Origin: Bradyrhizobium manausense
GTDB taxonomy: Bacteria > Pseudomonadota > Alphaproteobacteria > Rhizobiales > Xanthobacteraceae
Direction of reading: 5' to 3'
NCBI RefSeq assembly: GCF_001440035.1
Contig: NZ_LJYG01000094.1
Location: 100,854 to 154,700, forward strand
DNA: 53,847 bases
The notes under the pieces are model-generated. The model saw only the letters and a list, made by a program, of their open reading frames with translations, was not told the DNA's origin and searched no databases. The position numbers and the translations under genes were made by a program. This document shows, in pieces, positions 11,002-20,451 of the stretch. Position 1 is the first letter of the stretch. Each line of letters opens with the position of its first letter.

Positions 11002-11031
11002 TAAATAAATCATCCCGATTTATTAATTGAC
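10997..11031. promoter_or_regulatory. Near-perfect inverted repeat, probable operator of the ROK regulator
   Basis: The arms are GTCAATAAATAAAT (10997-11010) and ATTTATTAATTGAC (11018-11031), separated by CATCCCG. As an inverted repeat, 13 of 14 positions match. It lies in the divergent gap between frcB and the ROK regulator gene and overlaps the frcB -35 box. ROK repressors commonly bind AT-rich palindromes of this size. It is therefore the probable sugar-responsive operator; binding has not been shown. Confidence 0.7.
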
Positions 11032-11128
11032 ATACATTGCCGACTGCGGTCATTGTAGCGGCCGACTGCCGGGAACGGCCAATCGACCTGTCGCAAGGAC
11101 GGATTCCCCGGATTGTGAGGAGCCGAAG

Positions 11129-12364
11129 ATGGAAGAAACAGCCGCGGTTGCTGGAACTACGGTGGCCTTCCCCGGCGACAGCCGCGGCACCACTCAAACC
11201 GGCGTGAGACTGTACAACGAGCGCCTGATCCTCTCCCTCATTCGGCGCCATCGTAGTCTCGCCAAGGTCGAGATCGCGCGCCTCACCGGGCTTTCGACTC
11301 AAACCACGACGGTGATCATCAATCGGCTGGAAGCCGACGGACTGCTCCGTGCAGGCGAACCGCAGCGAGGCCGCATCGGCCAGCCGTCGGTCCCCTATTC
11401 GCTCAATCCGGACGGCGCGTTTGGACTGGGACTCATGATCGGCCGTCGCAGCTCCGATCTGGTGTTGATGGATTTCGCCGCCGGCATCCGCGCCAGACGA
11501 CGCGTGATCTACTCCTTCCCGTCCCCCGAAGAGATCATGGCATTTGCCGAACGCGAGATGCCTGGTCTTCTCGCCGAGTTGCCAGAAGCCCAGCACGACA
11601 GGATCAGCGGCATTGGCGTCGCGATGCCATTTGAGTTGTGGAATTGGGAAGCTGACCTGCAGACACCACCCGGCGCGCTCGGCAAATGGCGTGGCTTCAA
11701 TGTTGCTGCCGAACTGTCGCGCCGTTTCGCCCCTTGGCCGGTGCGCGTCAGCAACGACGCGACTTCGGCATGCGCAGCCGAACTCACCTTCGGTGCCGGC
11801 GCGGCGTATCGGGATTTTGCCTATTTCTACATTGGCGCCTTCATCGGCGGCGGCATTGTTCTGAACGGCAGCCTCTTCCCGGGACGAAGCAGCAATGCCG
11901 GCGCGCTCGGCTCCATGCCGATCATGCGGCGGGAGGAAAATGGTGAGGCAAGCCTTCAGCAATTGATCCGCACCGCTTCGATCTATCAGCTCGAGCGCCG
12001 ACTGATCGCCGCTGGCCGACCAGGCACCGACATCTGGCTCTCGCCCGACGACTGGTCGAGCTTCGAGGAGCCGCTGGAAGCGTGGGTTTCCGAGGCGGCC
12101 GCAGCGCTGGCGCAGGCGATCACCGCCCTGCTCGCAGTGATCGACTTTGAAGCCGTCATCATCGACGGGGCCTTTCCGGTCGATGTGCGCCATCGCCTCG
12201 TCGAGCGCACAAAGGAACATTGGGCCGGTATGGACCGGCAGGGCCTCACCGACGCTGTCGTGGTGGAGGGCTCGATCGGGCGCGATGCGCGCGCGATCGG
12301 CGGCGCGGCGCTGCCGTTGCTCGCGGCGTTCGCTCGCGACCACGACGTGCTCTTCAAGGATTGA
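11129..12364 (+). CDS. ROK-family transcriptional regulator, probable FrcR
   Basis: A 411-aa ROK protein. An N-terminal winged helix (about residues 25-80; [27 protein letters not shown]) is fused to a ROK sugar-kinase-like domain. The cysteine-rich zinc signature and a clear kinase catalytic motif are not evident, as is usual for regulators. The ATG at 11129 is chosen over 11027 because GAGGAG lies just upstream and the extra N-terminus looks non-coding. It is divergent from frcBCA across the palindrome at 10997-11031 and is followed by fructokinase, zwf and edd on its own strand, so it probably represses transport and perhaps catabolism until the sugar is present. Confidence 0.85.
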   Translation: MEETAAVAGTTVAFPGDSRGTTQTGVRLYNERLILSLIRRHRSLAKVEIARLTGLSTQTTTVIINRLEADGLLRAGEPQRGRIGQPSVPYSLNPDGAFGLGLMIGRRSSDLVLMDFAAGIRARRRVIYSFPSPEEIMAFAEREMPGLLAELPEAQHDRISGIGVAMPFELWNWEADLQTPPGALGKWRGFNVAAELSRRFAPWPVRVSNDATSACAAELTFGAGAAYRDFAYFYIGAFIGGGIVLNGSLFPGRSSNAGALGSMPIMRREENGEASLQQLIRTASIYQLERRLIAAGRPGTDIWLSPDDWSSFEEPLEAWVSEAAAALAQAITALLAVIDFEAVIIDGAFPVDVRHRLVERTKEHWAGMDRQGLTDAVVVEGSIGRDARAIGGAALPLLAAFARDHDVLFKD

Positions 12365-12398
12365 GCATGGTCGTCCTGATGAACGAGGGTCACACATC

Positions 12399-13355
12399 AT
12401 GATTCTTGTCTGTGGCGAAGCCCTGATCGATCTGTTTGTGAGGGCGCACGGCGGGTCCGCGATGTCGACCCATGCCGTTGCTGGCGGCTCGCCCTTCAAT
12501 GTTGCTGTTGGTCTCGCTCGGCTCGGGGTTCGAACGGCGTTCCTGAGTGGCATTTCGCGCGATCATTTCGGCACGTTCCTCGCGGACAGGCTCGCTCGCG
12601 AGGGCGTGGACGGCAGCTTTCTCGTGCGAAGCGACCGGCCGTCCCCGATCTCGATCGTGGCGACGACCGGTGACGGCCAGCCAAACTATACTTTCCACGG
12701 CGAAGGCGCGGCAGATCGCTCGCTGAGACTTGCCCATCTCCCCCGCACGCTGCCGGACGATATTCAGGCTCTGACCTTTGGCTCCTATTCCATGGCTGTC
12801 GAGCCGGTCGGCTCGACGTTTGCCGCGCTCGCCGAGCGCGAGCATGGCCGCCGCGTCATCAGCGTGGATCCGAACGTGCGACCGACCGTCGTCGGCGACA
12901 TGAAAAGCTGGGCCATCGCCGCGGAACGCTTCTACCGGACGGCTACGATGATCAAGGCGAGCGACGAGGATGTCCGCATTGCGTGGGGCGGTCGGGCCTC
13001 GATTGCCGATGCGGCCGCCTACTGGCTCGCGTGCGGGGCGCATCTGGTGGTCGTGACCGAGGGAGCAAAGGGCGCAACCGCCTTTTCGACCACTGGCAGC
13101 GTCTCGGTGCCCGGTCGTTTCACGGTCGTGCGCGACACAGTGGGCGCCGGCGATACATTCCACGCCGCGCTGCTTGCGCAGCTTGCGAAAACCGGCCGGC
13201 TCCGTCCCGAGGCCATTGCGGCGCTCGACCCGCCTGATATCCGCGAGTTGCTCGCTTACGCGACGGCTGCCGCTGCCATCACGGTGTCCCGCGATGGAGC
13301 CGACCTGCCGACCGCCGCCGACATCGATGCGAGTACGGAGCCATGCCATGCTTGA
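12399..13355 (+). CDS. PfkB-family carbohydrate kinase, probable fructokinase
   Basis: A 318-aa ribokinase/PfkB kinase. It has the N-terminal GEALIDLFV segment, the sugar-binding [15 protein letters not shown] motif and the C-terminal anion hole and catalytic Asp in [14 protein letters not shown]. Length fits fructokinase. It would convert imported fructose to fructose 6-phosphate. The position between a ROK regulator and zwf, next to an Frc-type transporter, supports fructose as substrate. The start ATG 34 bases after the regulator stop is the first that preserves the family N-terminus. Its stop lies beyond an alternative zwf start at 13348, so translation of the two may be coupled. Confidence 0.88.
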   Translation: MILVCGEALIDLFVRAHGGSAMSTHAVAGGSPFNVAVGLARLGVRTAFLSGISRDHFGTFLADRLAREGVDGSFLVRSDRPSPISIVATTGDGQPNYTFHGEGAADRSLRLAHLPRTLPDDIQALTFGSYSMAVEPVGSTFAALAEREHGRRVISVDPNVRPTVVGDMKSWAIAAERFYRTATMIKASDEDVRIAWGGRASIADAAAYWLACGAHLVVVTEGAKGATAFSTTGSVSVPGRFTVVRDTVGAGDTFHAALLAQLAKTGRLRPEAIAALDPPDIRELLAYATAAAAITVSRDGADLPTAADIDASTEPCHA

Positions 13356-13413
13356 CAGAGTGACAGACACAACGCGGCACATCAAAGAGGCTCGAATTGA
13401 CGAGGGGGCGGGC

Positions 13414-14892
13414 ATGACAAGCCGCGTCATCCCGGTGGCCCCCTTCGTCCTGACCGTTTTCGGCGTGACAGGTGATCTCGCACGCCGCAAGCTGTTGCCG
13501 GCGCTGTTTCGCCGCGATTTCGCCGGCCAGTTGCCGGATGACGCCACCATTCTCGGCGTCGCGCGCGGTGCAATGTCGCGCGATGACTTCCTCGCCATGG
13601 TGCGCGAGGCGATCGTGCAACATGTGCCGGCATCGGAAACGACGGGAGCGGAACTCGATCGCTTCCTGGCCCGCATCTCCTACATGGCTGCCGACGCGGA
13701 AGGCGAGCATGGCTGGACCGAACTGGCGGCGGCGCTATCGGCCTATGCCGACCGCATCCAGGTGCACTATCTGGCAACGGCACCGCATCTGTTCGGGCCG
13801 ATCTGCGAAAGGCTCGGTCACTACGGTCTTTCAAAGGGCGATTCCCGCATCGTCATCGAGAAGCCGATCGGCAAGGATCTCGAATCCGCAATCCGGTTCA
13901 ATCAAACCGTCGGGAAGATTTTTCCGGAGGAACGCGTCTATCGGATCGATCACTATCTCGGCAAGGAGACGGTGCAGAACTTGATGGCGCTGCGGTTCGC
14001 CAACGCGCTGTTCGAACCGCTGTGGAATGCCGCCCACATCGACCATGTGCAGATCACGGTCGCCGAATCCATCGGCGTGGAGGAACGCGGCCCCTACTAC
14101 GACAAGTCCGGCGCGCTGCGCGACATGGTTCAGAACCATCTTCTGCAGCTGCTCTGTCTGGTGGCGATGGAGCCGCCACATTCGCTCGAGGCGGATGCCG
14201 TGCGCGACGAGAAGCTCAAGATCCTGAAGTCGCTGGAACGGATCGACGAAACCAACGCTGCATTCCTGACCGTACCAGGCCAATACCGCGCCGGCGCATG
14301 CAATGGCATCGCTGTGCCCGGCTACGCGGAAGAGATCGCAGATCGCCCAAGCTCGACGGAGACGTTCGTTGCGCTCAAGGCGGCCGTTGCAAATTGGCGC
14401 TGGACCGGCGTTCCCTTCTACCTGCGCACCGGAAAGCGGCTGCAACAACGCAGCTCCGAGATCGTCGTGACCTTCCGCAAGGTCCCGCATTCGATTTTCA
14501 ATTCGAATTCGGGAAAGGCGTTGCAGACGCGGCTCGTGATCCGTCTGCAGCCCGACGAGGGAATCAAGCTCTGGCTGATGATCAAGGAGCCCGGACCGGG
14601 CGGCATGCGGTTGCAATATGTCCCTCTCGACATGAGCTTTGCGGAAGCATTCGACGTCTCCGTGCCGGACGCTTACGAGCGGCTGTTGATGGATGTGGTC
14701 CGCGGCGACGCGACCTTGTTCATGCGCCGGGACGAAGTCGAAGCGGCATGGCGCTGGATCGACCCGATCCGTCAGGCGTGGAGCCGGATGAATGAAATCC
14801 CGCGTCCCTACGTTGCCGGCAGCTGGGGCCCCTCCGCCGCCGTCGCGCTGATCGAACGCGACGGCCGCACATGGATGGAGGACGGTCCGTGA
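13414..14892 (+). CDS. zwf: Glucose-6-phosphate 1-dehydrogenase
   Basis: A 492-aa enzyme that oxidises glucose 6-phosphate to 6-phosphogluconolactone with NAD(P). It shows the nucleotide-binding [16 protein letters not shown] and the catalytic [13 protein letters not shown] block with the active-site His region. The ATG at 13414 has GAGGGGG upstream and gives the usual family length; an in-frame ATG at 13348 overlapping the kinase stop would add 22 residues. It feeds the Entner-Doudoroff pathway with edd downstream. The lactonase gene pgl, commonly found between zwf and edd in rhizobia, is missing here. Confidence 0.95.
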   Translation: MTSRVIPVAPFVLTVFGVTGDLARRKLLPALFRRDFAGQLPDDATILGVARGAMSRDDFLAMVREAIVQHVPASETTGAELDRFLARISYMAADAEGEHGWTELAAALSAYADRIQVHYLATAPHLFGPICERLGHYGLSKGDSRIVIEKPIGKDLESAIRFNQTVGKIFPEERVYRIDHYLGKETVQNLMALRFANALFEPLWNAAHIDHVQITVAESIGVEERGPYYDKSGALRDMVQNHLLQLLCLVAMEPPHSLEADAVRDEKLKILKSLERIDETNAAFLTVPGQYRAGACNGIAVPGYAEEIADRPSSTETFVALKAAVANWRWTGVPFYLRTGKRLQQRSSEIVVTFRKVPHSIFNSNSGKALQTRLVIRLQPDEGIKLWLMIKEPGPGGMRLQYVPLDMSFAEAFDVSVPDAYERLLMDVVRGDATLFMRRDEVEAAWRWIDPIRQAWSRMNEIPRPYVAGSWGPSAAVALIERDGRTWMEDGP

Positions 14893-14945
14893 CCACGGAG
14901 CAGCTTGTCGCCGATGCCAGGTCCGCAGTCAGGAGGCGTGTATGA
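14889..14945 (+). CDS. 18-codon overlapping mini-ORF between zwf and edd
   Basis: The frame GTG ... TGA encodes [18 protein letters not shown]. Its start overlaps the zwf stop as GTGA (14889-14892) and its stop overlaps the edd start as ATGA (14942-14945). The edd ribosome-binding site AGGAGG (14931-14936) lies inside it. It occupies the place where pgl often sits, and its first residues resemble the start of Pgl proteins (MTTE-). It could be the remnant of an in-frame pgl deletion or a leader peptide that couples edd translation to zwf. Expression is not demonstrated. Confidence 0.4.
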   Translation: MTTEQLVADARSAVRRRV

Positions 14946-16771
14946 CGATCGAAGCAAAGGTCAATGCGCGGGTGGCCGAAGTGACGGACCGCATCATCAG
15001 GCGCAGTCACGACAGCCGGGCACGCTATCTCGACCGCATTGCGAACGCGGCGAGCACGCCGGTCCGCCGGCGGCTGGGATGCGCCAACCAGGCCCACGCC
15101 TTCGCGGCCTGCGGCGGGCACGACAAGAAGCTGATGCAGGACGGTCACGTCCCCAGCCTCGGAATTGTCACGGCCTACAACGATATGCTCTCGGCGCATC
15201 AGCCCTACGAGCGTTTCCCTGAACTTATCCGACGGAGCGCGCGCGCAGCCGGCGGGGTCGCCCAGGTCGCGGGCGGCGTACCGGCGATGTGCGACGGCAT
15301 CACCCAGGGCGAAGCGGGAATGGAGCTCTCGCTGTTCTCGCGCGAGGTCATCGCCTTGTCCACCGCGATCGCGCTGTCGCATCAAACCTTCGACGCCGCG
15401 GTGTTTCTCGGCATCTGCGACAAGATCGTGCCGGGCCTCGTGATCGGTGCATTGTCGTTCGGGCATCTGCCCGCGGTCTTCATTCCATCGGGTCCGATGA
15501 CCTCGGGCCTCGCCAACGACGCAAAAGCAAAAATCCGGCAGGCTTACGCGGAAGGAAAGGTCGGCCGCGACGCCTTGCTGGAAGCCGAGGCGCAGGCCTA
15601 TCACGGCGCGGGGACGTGCACGTTTTACGGCACCGCCAATACCAACCAGATGCTGATGGAGATCATGGGCCTGCAGCTGCCGGGCGCATCCTTCGTGAAC
15701 CCGAACACGCCCCTGCGCGATGCGCTCACCTGTGCCGCCACCGAACGCGCGTTGGACATCACATCGCTCGGCAATCAGTACATCCCGATCGGTCGCGTGC
15801 TCGACGAGCGCGCCTTCGTCAACGGCATCGTGGGGCTGCACGCCACCGGCGGCTCGACCAATCTGACGCTGCACCTGGTTGCCATGGGCGCGGCGGCCGG
15901 CCTCACACTGACCTGGGACGATTTCGCCGACCTTGCGGAGGTGACGCCGCTGATCGCGCGGATCTATCCCAACGGCTCCGCAGACGTGAATCATTTCCAT
16001 GCCGCCGGCGGCATGAGCTTCCTGATCCGGGAATTGCTTGCTGCCGGGCTCCTGCACCGCGACGCCCTGACCGTCTGCGGCGCCGGGCTCGATGCGTACC
16101 TGCAAGAGCCGCGGCTCGATGTCGAGGGAAGGCTGACGTGGCGCGATGGACCGGCCGCAAGCGGCGATACCGCCGTGCTGCGGGGGACCTCTGACCCGTT
16201 CCAAACGACAGGCGGCCTCCGGGTTCTGAACGGCAGTCTCGGGCGCGCCGTCATCAAGACCTCTGCAGTGGCGCCGCAGCGCCATGTGATCGAAGCGCCG
16301 GCACGCGTGTTCCATTGCCAGGAGGATCTGCAACGGAGCTTCGCTGCCGGCGAGCTCACGGGTGATATGATTGCGGTGGTGCGCTTCCAGGGCCCCAAAG
16401 CAAACGGAATGCCGGAGCTGCACAAGCTGATGCCGCTCCTTGGCGTTCTTCAGGACCGCGGGCTGAAAGTGGCACTTGTGACCGACGGGCGGCTTTCGGG
16501 CGCCTCGGGCAAGGTTCCCACCGCCATTCACGTCACGCCAGAAGCGGCTGACGGCGGTGCGATTGCGCGGATTCGCGACGGCGACGTCATCAGGCTCGAC
16601 GCCGAAACTGGTCGGCTGGACGTGCTCGTCGCCCCGGGCGAGTGGGCCGCGCGAGCCTGCGCGCAAGCCGATCTCTCCGCAGCACATACCGGGATTGGCC
16701 GCGAGCTCTTCGGGTTCTTCCGCGAGCGCGTCAGCTGCGCAGATCGCGGCGCCAGCGTTTTTGTGACGTGA
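14942..16771 (+). CDS. edd: 6-phosphogluconate dehydratase
   Basis: A 609-aa IlvD/Edd-family iron-sulfur dehydratase that makes 2-keto-3-deoxy-6-phosphogluconate. Cluster-ligand regions are visible in [25 protein letters not shown] and [16 protein letters not shown], and the C-terminal [21 protein letters not shown] block is characteristic. Length is as expected for Edd. AGGAGG lies six bases before the ATG. It completes the upper Entner-Doudoroff route encoded here; the aldolase gene eda is not in the window. Confidence 0.95.
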   Translation: MTIEAKVNARVAEVTDRIIRRSHDSRARYLDRIANAASTPVRRRLGCANQAHAFAACGGHDKKLMQDGHVPSLGIVTAYNDMLSAHQPYERFPELIRRSARAAGGVAQVAGGVPAMCDGITQGEAGMELSLFSREVIALSTAIALSHQTFDAAVFLGICDKIVPGLVIGALSFGHLPAVFIPSGPMTSGLANDAKAKIRQAYAEGKVGRDALLEAEAQAYHGAGTCTFYGTANTNQMLMEIMGLQLPGASFVNPNTPLRDALTCAATERALDITSLGNQYIPIGRVLDERAFVNGIVGLHATGGSTNLTLHLVAMGAAAGLTLTWDDFADLAEVTPLIARIYPNGSADVNHFHAAGGMSFLIRELLAAGLLHRDALTVCGAGLDAYLQEPRLDVEGRLTWRDGPAASGDTAVLRGTSDPFQTTGGLRVLNGSLGRAVIKTSAVAPQRHVIEAPARVFHCQEDLQRSFAAGELTGDMIAVVRFQGPKANGMPELHKLMPLLGVLQDRGLKVALVTDGRLSGASGKVPTAIHVTPEAADGGAIARIRDGDVIRLDAETGRLDVLVAPGEWAARACAQADLSAAHTGIGRELFGFFRERVSCADRGASVFVT

Positions 16772-16849
16772 ATGCAAAAGGCGGCCGGCGCAGGTGAGAT
16801 GGGCTTGCATGGGTAACGCGCTGCGGAGCACGATTTGCCTTCTTGCCTG

Positions 16850-17550
16850 ATGATGGCTCCGTCCGGCTCGCAGCGCCGCGCTCATGGCCCGGCGCTCTCG
16901 CGGCGTGTTTCACCCGAGCTTTGCCTTGTCATTTCATTCTCTTGCTGCCCTCAAAACCAAGAGGGCGCAGGGAAGACCGGGTGCCGACCTCGCACCCGCG
17001 GTCCGCTGCGCGAAAATGTAGCGCAAAAAGACCGCACAGCAGCATACAGGTGGTGCCGAACACTCGGCCTTCCCTGCGCAGTGGTTTGACGGCTTATGCC
17101 GCGCTCTCCCGGGAGCCGAATTCCTTCTGGCCTCCCTCGCCTTGCGAATTAGCGATGTGGCCAGCCCGGTTGGACGCTCCACACCTCCGCAAAGGCTTGA
17201 CCGTAGCGACGACGGCCGGGACCACACGGTTTTGCCGTACGCTGGGGTTCGCGAGTTCGCCGCATGATCGTCCGGCCGTGTCGACGTTGCCGGAAGCATG
17301 CCGGCGAGACGAACCTGACAGCGCCGTTCGTCTGCGCGAAGGTTTCGGACTCACAGGGACTACCCGCCCTGCCCGCACCCATCGCGCCCAACGCTGCCCG
17401 CGTCCACCGCAAGCCCGGCTCGCAATCAAGACGACTCGAGACCGCCCCTCAAGGATGAGCCGGGATGGAGCGAAACATACGCCATTTCCGAATTTCGGTA
17501 AAGTGGAATATTTTTGCGGGGAGGGGTTGACGCAGTGCGAAACAGGAGCG
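16850..17550. repeat. Dispersed Bradyrhizobium-type repeat element, non-coding
   Basis: This stretch of about 700 bases holds no credible gene, although spurious open frames cross it on both strands. Its phrases (gagggcgcagggaagaccgg, a hairpin CGGGTGC/GCACCCG at 16978-16984 and 16992-16998, and an end near aaagtggaatatttttgc) match my recollection of a family of repeats scattered through Bradyrhizobium and Rhodopseudomonas genomes, often mis-annotated as hypothetical proteins. The boundaries are approximate. No transposase or clear terminal repeats were seen. The remaining gap to the next gene (17551-17831) contains the hairpins listed separately. Confidence 0.55.
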
Positions 17551-17606
17551 GTTGGTCGCAAGAGATTACTGGTAGCTCGGAGCGGCCGCCAGCGACTGGG
17601 AGTCGG

Positions 17607-17684
17607 GGTGAAAAAACCCCAGCTTCACAAAGGATGGTGAGCTGGGGCAAGTTCACCTTCTCGCCCAGGATCACGAACCTGGGC
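17607..17684 (+). ncRNA. Tandem strong hairpins, candidate structured RNA
   Basis: The first hairpin has an outer stem GGTGAA (17607-17612) with TTCACC (17652-17657) and an inner stem CCCCAGCT-T-CAC (17617-17628) with GTGAGCTGGGG (17637-17647), closing an 8-base loop. The second has GCCCAGG (17663-17669) with CCTGGGC (17678-17684) and another 8-base loop. A third inverted repeat, CACAACA/TGTTGTG (17748-17766), and GGGG-aaaatg-CCCC (17773-17786) follow. The strand is assigned by the downstream gene. No family was recognised, and this could also be part of the adjacent repeat element. Confidence 0.3.
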
Positions 17685-17831
17685 TATCGGGAAAACGTGG
17701 CAATCGCTCCGTCGTTCCTCGCGGCCGCGCCGGTTGAAGCCCGCAAACACAACAAATGTTGTTGTGAATTACGGGGAAAATGCCCCCTTAATGGCACGAT
17801 CTACTTAGGTTTCTGTTTGGATGTTGTGCGC

Positions 17832-18014
17832 ATGTCACGCCAACGCACCAGTTCTGCTCTTGATCAATACCAGCTTGCTGTCGATGAGATCGTTGCAGCT
17901 TGTGACGGTGATTGGCGCGGCGCACTCAGAGCGCTGATGCTGCTGAATGAGCGGCTGGAGCTGAGATTGGAGCAGATGAGTGAGGTTCATCCTCCTCACC
18001 AGCGGCTGCATTAG
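17832..18014 (+). CDS. Small conserved-looking protein of unknown function
   Basis: A 60-aa protein with a soluble, helix-rich composition (DQYQLAVDEIVAACDGDWRG, then ALRALMLLNERLELRL). I have the impression of similar short rhizobial proteins but cannot name a domain. The ATG at 17832 is preferred; the frame is open far upstream, but that part crosses the hairpins and has poor composition. A His/Pro-rich tail ends the protein. It is convergent with the small membrane protein at 18048-18305. Confidence 0.55.
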   Translation: MSRQRTSSALDQYQLAVDEIVAACDGDWRGALRALMLLNERLELRLEQMSEVHPPHQRLH

Positions 18015-18047
18015 TACGCAGGATGGGTTGGGCCTTTGCGAAACCCA

Positions 18048-18305
18048 TCACTCCCGCGGCCTCGGATCGCTGCGTGCGGGCTCGTCGTAGCCCTTGCGGC
18101 GGCTGTAGAACATCAGGGCCGTCAGGCCGACGCCGATCACGAACATCAGGACGGCAGCAACTCCAAGGATGACATTGCGGTAAAGCGGCATTGGTGAGGT
18201 GGCTTGCCACACCGACGCGCAGTACCAGACAGCCAGAACAAGAAGAGCTGCCAGAGCCGCAGAAAGAAGCCAATGCCTGGTGTTGCGCACAATTGCCTCC
18301 GTCAT
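18048..18305 (-). CDS. Small two-helix membrane protein
   Basis: An 85-aa protein with two membrane segments, WLLSAALAALLVLAVWYCA (about residues 11-29) and VILGVAAVLMFVIGVGLTAL (about 44-63), then a basic, charged tail (SRRKGYDEPARSDPRPRE). That topology puts both ends in the cytoplasm by the positive-inside rule. No family was recognised. The frame is open upstream, but the ATG at 18305 is the first that does not add low-complexity sequence from the neighbouring gene. Confidence 0.55.
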   Translation of the reverse strand: MTEAIVRNTRHWLLSAALAALLVLAVWYCASVWQATSPMPLYRNVILGVAAVLMFVIGVGLTALMFYSRRKGYDEPARSDPRPRE

Positions 18306-18379
18306 AGGAACTCGGGACCCGCACAAGCTCCGCGACAAATCTGCCGCCGCCGGGATGTGAGACTTTCGCTGGAACGTTG

Positions 18380-18679
18380 CTAAACCCACCGCCAGCCGCA
18401 ATGACGACGACCTCGGTGCCACCAGCAAACCCAGCGACGGCGCCGGCGCGGCGGCGGGCGGCCCCAGCCGGGAGCAGGTCCAGGTCCCCAGCCGGGACCC
18501 GGTCCCCACTGCGCCTGGGTCAGGAGATTCGACCGCCCGGCGGCCTTGGCAAGATCGGGAGCCATCGGCATCGCTTCTGCGGCCTCAATGAAACGAACCC
18601 CAATCGCGCCGATCGCGGCGGCGGCAACGGCGTTCCGGGCAAAGCCAAGGAAAGCTCGACGGTTGGGAGTATCCATCAT
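18380..18679 (-). CDS. Tat-exported small protein with Arg/Trp-rich tail
   Basis: A 99-aa protein. The N-terminus is a twin-arginine signal (NRRAFLGFA, then an Ala-rich hydrophobic stretch to about residue 36). The mature part has a Gly/Pro/Trp-repeat segment (WGPGPGWGPGPAPGWG) and a C-terminus dominated by Arg, Trp and two Cys (WVCWWHRGRRHCGWRW). Proteins with this Tat leader and terminal W/C/R motif are common in Bradyrhizobium and have no known function. It begins 13 bases after the HdeD-like gene and is likely co-transcribed with it. Confidence 0.75.
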   Translation of the reverse strand: MMDTPNRRAFLGFARNAVAAAAIGAIGVRFIEAAEAMPMAPDLAKAAGRSNLLTQAQWGPGPGWGPGPAPGWGRPPPRRRRRWVCWWHRGRRHCGWRWV

Positions 18680-18692
18680 CTTTCTCCTCTTG

Positions 18693-19250
18693 TTACGCAG
18701 TGCTTCGCGCAGCGTGAAGCGCGTAGAGCAGCCAGGCGAGGCCGTGCGAGATCAGATCGACGCCCAGCAGGAAGCCGAGCGCCCAGGCGCTGATGGTGGG
18801 AAAGCCAAACAGGATGAGCAGCCCGGCAAGGACCGCGAAGAGACCGGAGACCAGCATCATCCAACCGTTCTGCCGCCAATAGGCGAAACTCAGCACGCAT
18901 CTGATGACACCCGATGCGAACAGCACGGCGCCGAGGAAATAGGTCAGTATCAGGGCGCCCGCAGCCGGCTGAGTCAGAAGCACGAGTCCGAGGGCGACAT
19001 AGAGTGCGCCGAGCAGGATCTGCCACAGGAAGCCGCCCCACCCCCTGGTCCAGAAGGCATGGACGATCTCGAACGCACCCGCTGCAATTGCCGCCAGCCC
19101 GATCAGCTTCACGCTGATGACAGTCGCGACCACCACATCGCCCAGCACCGCGACGCCGGCGCCAATCATCACGATGCCGAGAAGGACGCAGACCCACAGG
19201 GGCGGAGGACCCAGCGCTTCGATGCCGGACCGGCCGTCGTAGACCGTCAT
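18693..19250 (-). CDS. HdeD-family acid-resistance-type membrane protein
   Basis: A 185-aa protein with six membrane segments, matching the HdeD/DUF308 family (repeated pairs of helices, GWGGFLWQILLGALYVALGL and NGWMMLVSGLFAVLAGLLIL). HdeD contributes to acid resistance in enterobacteria; the mechanism is not settled. The ATG at 19250 has GGAGG upstream, so the open extension to 19358 is rejected. A promoter with an element shared by two other stress-type genes lies at 19284-19325. The Tat-exported gene follows 13 bases downstream. Confidence 0.85.
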   Translation of the reverse strand: MTVYDGRSGIEALGPPPLWVCVLLGIVMIGAGVAVLGDVVVATVISVKLIGLAAIAAGAFEIVHAFWTRGWGGFLWQILLGALYVALGLVLLTQPAAGALILTYFLGAVLFASGVIRCVLSFAYWRQNGWMMLVSGLFAVLAGLLILFGFPTISAWALGFLLGVDLISHGLAWLLYALHAARSTA

Positions 19251-19283
19251 GCCATCCTCCTGGACCGCGATCATCTGCCTGGC

Positions 19284-19325
19284 ATGATAACTTCGACCCC
19301 GCGGCCTCGGCATCCGACGAAACCC
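19284..19325 (-). promoter_or_regulatory. Promoter of the hdeD-like gene with shared upstream element
   Basis: On the minus strand GGGTTTCGTCGGATGCC (complement of 19309-19325) is followed after exactly 19 bases by TATCAT (complement of 19284-19289), leaving a 5' leader of about 27 bases. The upstream element matches that before the DUF1269 gene at 16 of 17 positions with the same 19-base spacing. The element overlaps where a -35 box would lie, as for a class II activator site. Confidence 0.5.
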
Positions 19326-19371
19326 TGAGCAAGAAAGCGGGAAATCCAACGTCGTCACCCGCTGTCGCGCG

Positions 19372-19851
19372 CTATCGCCGGCCGCGTGGGCCCAATGTCA
19401 GATTGGTGACGCCGGCCGCGAGATTGAGCCCGATCGATCGCTCGATCGACAGTGGCTGCAACATGATACTTCGGCGCGATCCGCCAATCAGAACGTTGGC
19501 TCCGAGGCCCGGTCCAAGGGCGATGGCGCCGCTCGCTCCCACATAGTTCCCGCGCAAGGTGGCGGGGCCGATCCGGGAATTCCTGGCGAGGACGCCCCAG
19601 GACAAGGTGCCGGCCGAGGTCACGCCAAGGTCGAGACCGATGCGCCTGATGCGTCCCTCATAGACATATGGTTGACGTGTCCTGCGCGCGTAGAACACGC
19701 AGCGCAGCGCTTGCGCCGATCCAAGAACCAGCCCCACGCGCGGCTCACTGAAGCACAACAGTCTGCCGACCCGGAATGCCTCGGCGCGGGCGGGCAAGGC
19801 GGTGCATATCAAGGCGAACGCACCGATGAAAACGAGCCGCATTGTTCGCAT
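19372..19851 (-). CDS. DUF992 family secreted protein
   Basis: A 159-aa protein with a Sec signal peptide (residues 1-24, ending PARAEA). The mature domain follows the DUF992 pattern: an initial VGRLLCFS strand, a second Cys in ALRCVFY, then RIRRIGLDLGVTSAGTLSWGV, Gly-rich strands and the closing LQPLSIERSIGLNLAAGV. Function is unknown; a periplasmic beta-rich protein with one disulfide is expected. Its ATG abuts the stop of the upstream membrane protein, so it is the last gene of a long minus-strand operon. Confidence 0.8.
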   Translation of the reverse strand: MRTMRLVFIGAFALICTALPARAEAFRVGRLLCFSEPRVGLVLGSAQALRCVFYARRTRQPYVYEGRIRRIGLDLGVTSAGTLSWGVLARNSRIGPATLRGNYVGASGAIALGPGLGANVLIGGSRRSIMLQPLSIERSIGLNLAAGVTNLTLGPRGRR

Positions 19852-20451
19852 TCAAGCCTCCCTGTGGTTGTTGATGGATCTCGTCGCTGGCCGTCGGTCC
19901 TGGCGAAGCCAGAACGTGATGCCGAGCCCGATCAGCAGCACGGCACCCAGCAGGAAGAAGAAGACCGACTGCTTCAGCCAGGATATCGCCGGGACGGCCA
20001 AGCCCATCGCAAGGCCGAGGAAGGAGATTTGCAGCGACAGAAGGCTGACGCCCGCCAGAAACGTGCCGAGTGCGAGCAAGGTCAGCAGGACGAGGCCGGT
20101 TGCCGGTGTGGGAAGCAATTGCTGCACGCCCGACACCAGCATGATGTTCATGGTGACCAGGACGGCAACCCAATGCAGCGCCTGGGTCCAGATCAATCGG
20201 AGCTGGGCCTCCTTGCCCTCCGCCTCCGGCCATTTGGTGACGACGCAGACGACGCCGATGGACAGCGCCAGGAATTCCCAATAGCCGACAAGAGGCTGGT
20301 GGGACACGTTGGTATAGGCGACGCCCGCGATGGCGAGCACCAGCGCCACGACATAGGGCAATTGCTGCCACAGGAAGTGAGCCATCCCCGAACGCGGTGC
20401 GGGGCTCTCCGTGCCATCGTTCCGTTCGACTTCGACGTCGCTCATGGTCAT
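19852..20451 (-). CDS. Membrane protein of unknown function, five predicted helices
   Basis: A 199-aa protein with a charged 30-residue N-terminus, then about five hydrophobic segments (PYVVALVLAIAGVAYT, FLALSIGVVCVVT, WVAVLVTMNIMLVSG, LVLLTLLALGTFLAGVSLL, VFFFLLGAVLLIGLGITFWL) and a basic tail. I do not recognise the family. Its start overlaps the stop of the AI-2E-family gene by four bases and its stop abuts the DUF992 start, so it is translated as part of that unit and may work with the transporter. Confidence 0.75.
   Translation of the reverse strand: MTMSDVEVERNDGTESPAPRSGMAHFLWQQLPYVVALVLAIAGVAYTNVSHQPLVGYWEFLALSIGVVCVVTKWPEAEGKEAQLRLIWTQALHWVAVLVTMNIMLVSGVQQLLPTPATGLVLLTLLALGTFLAGVSLLSLQISFLGLAMGLAVPAISWLKQSVFFFLLGAVLLIGLGITFWLRQDRRPATRSINNHREA

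Noticed and set aside
16843..17640. Several open frames across the region after edd, including one of 265 codons
   Set aside because: They lie in a dispersed repeat, have Arg/Pro/Ser-rich composition and are known to be called falsely in such elements.
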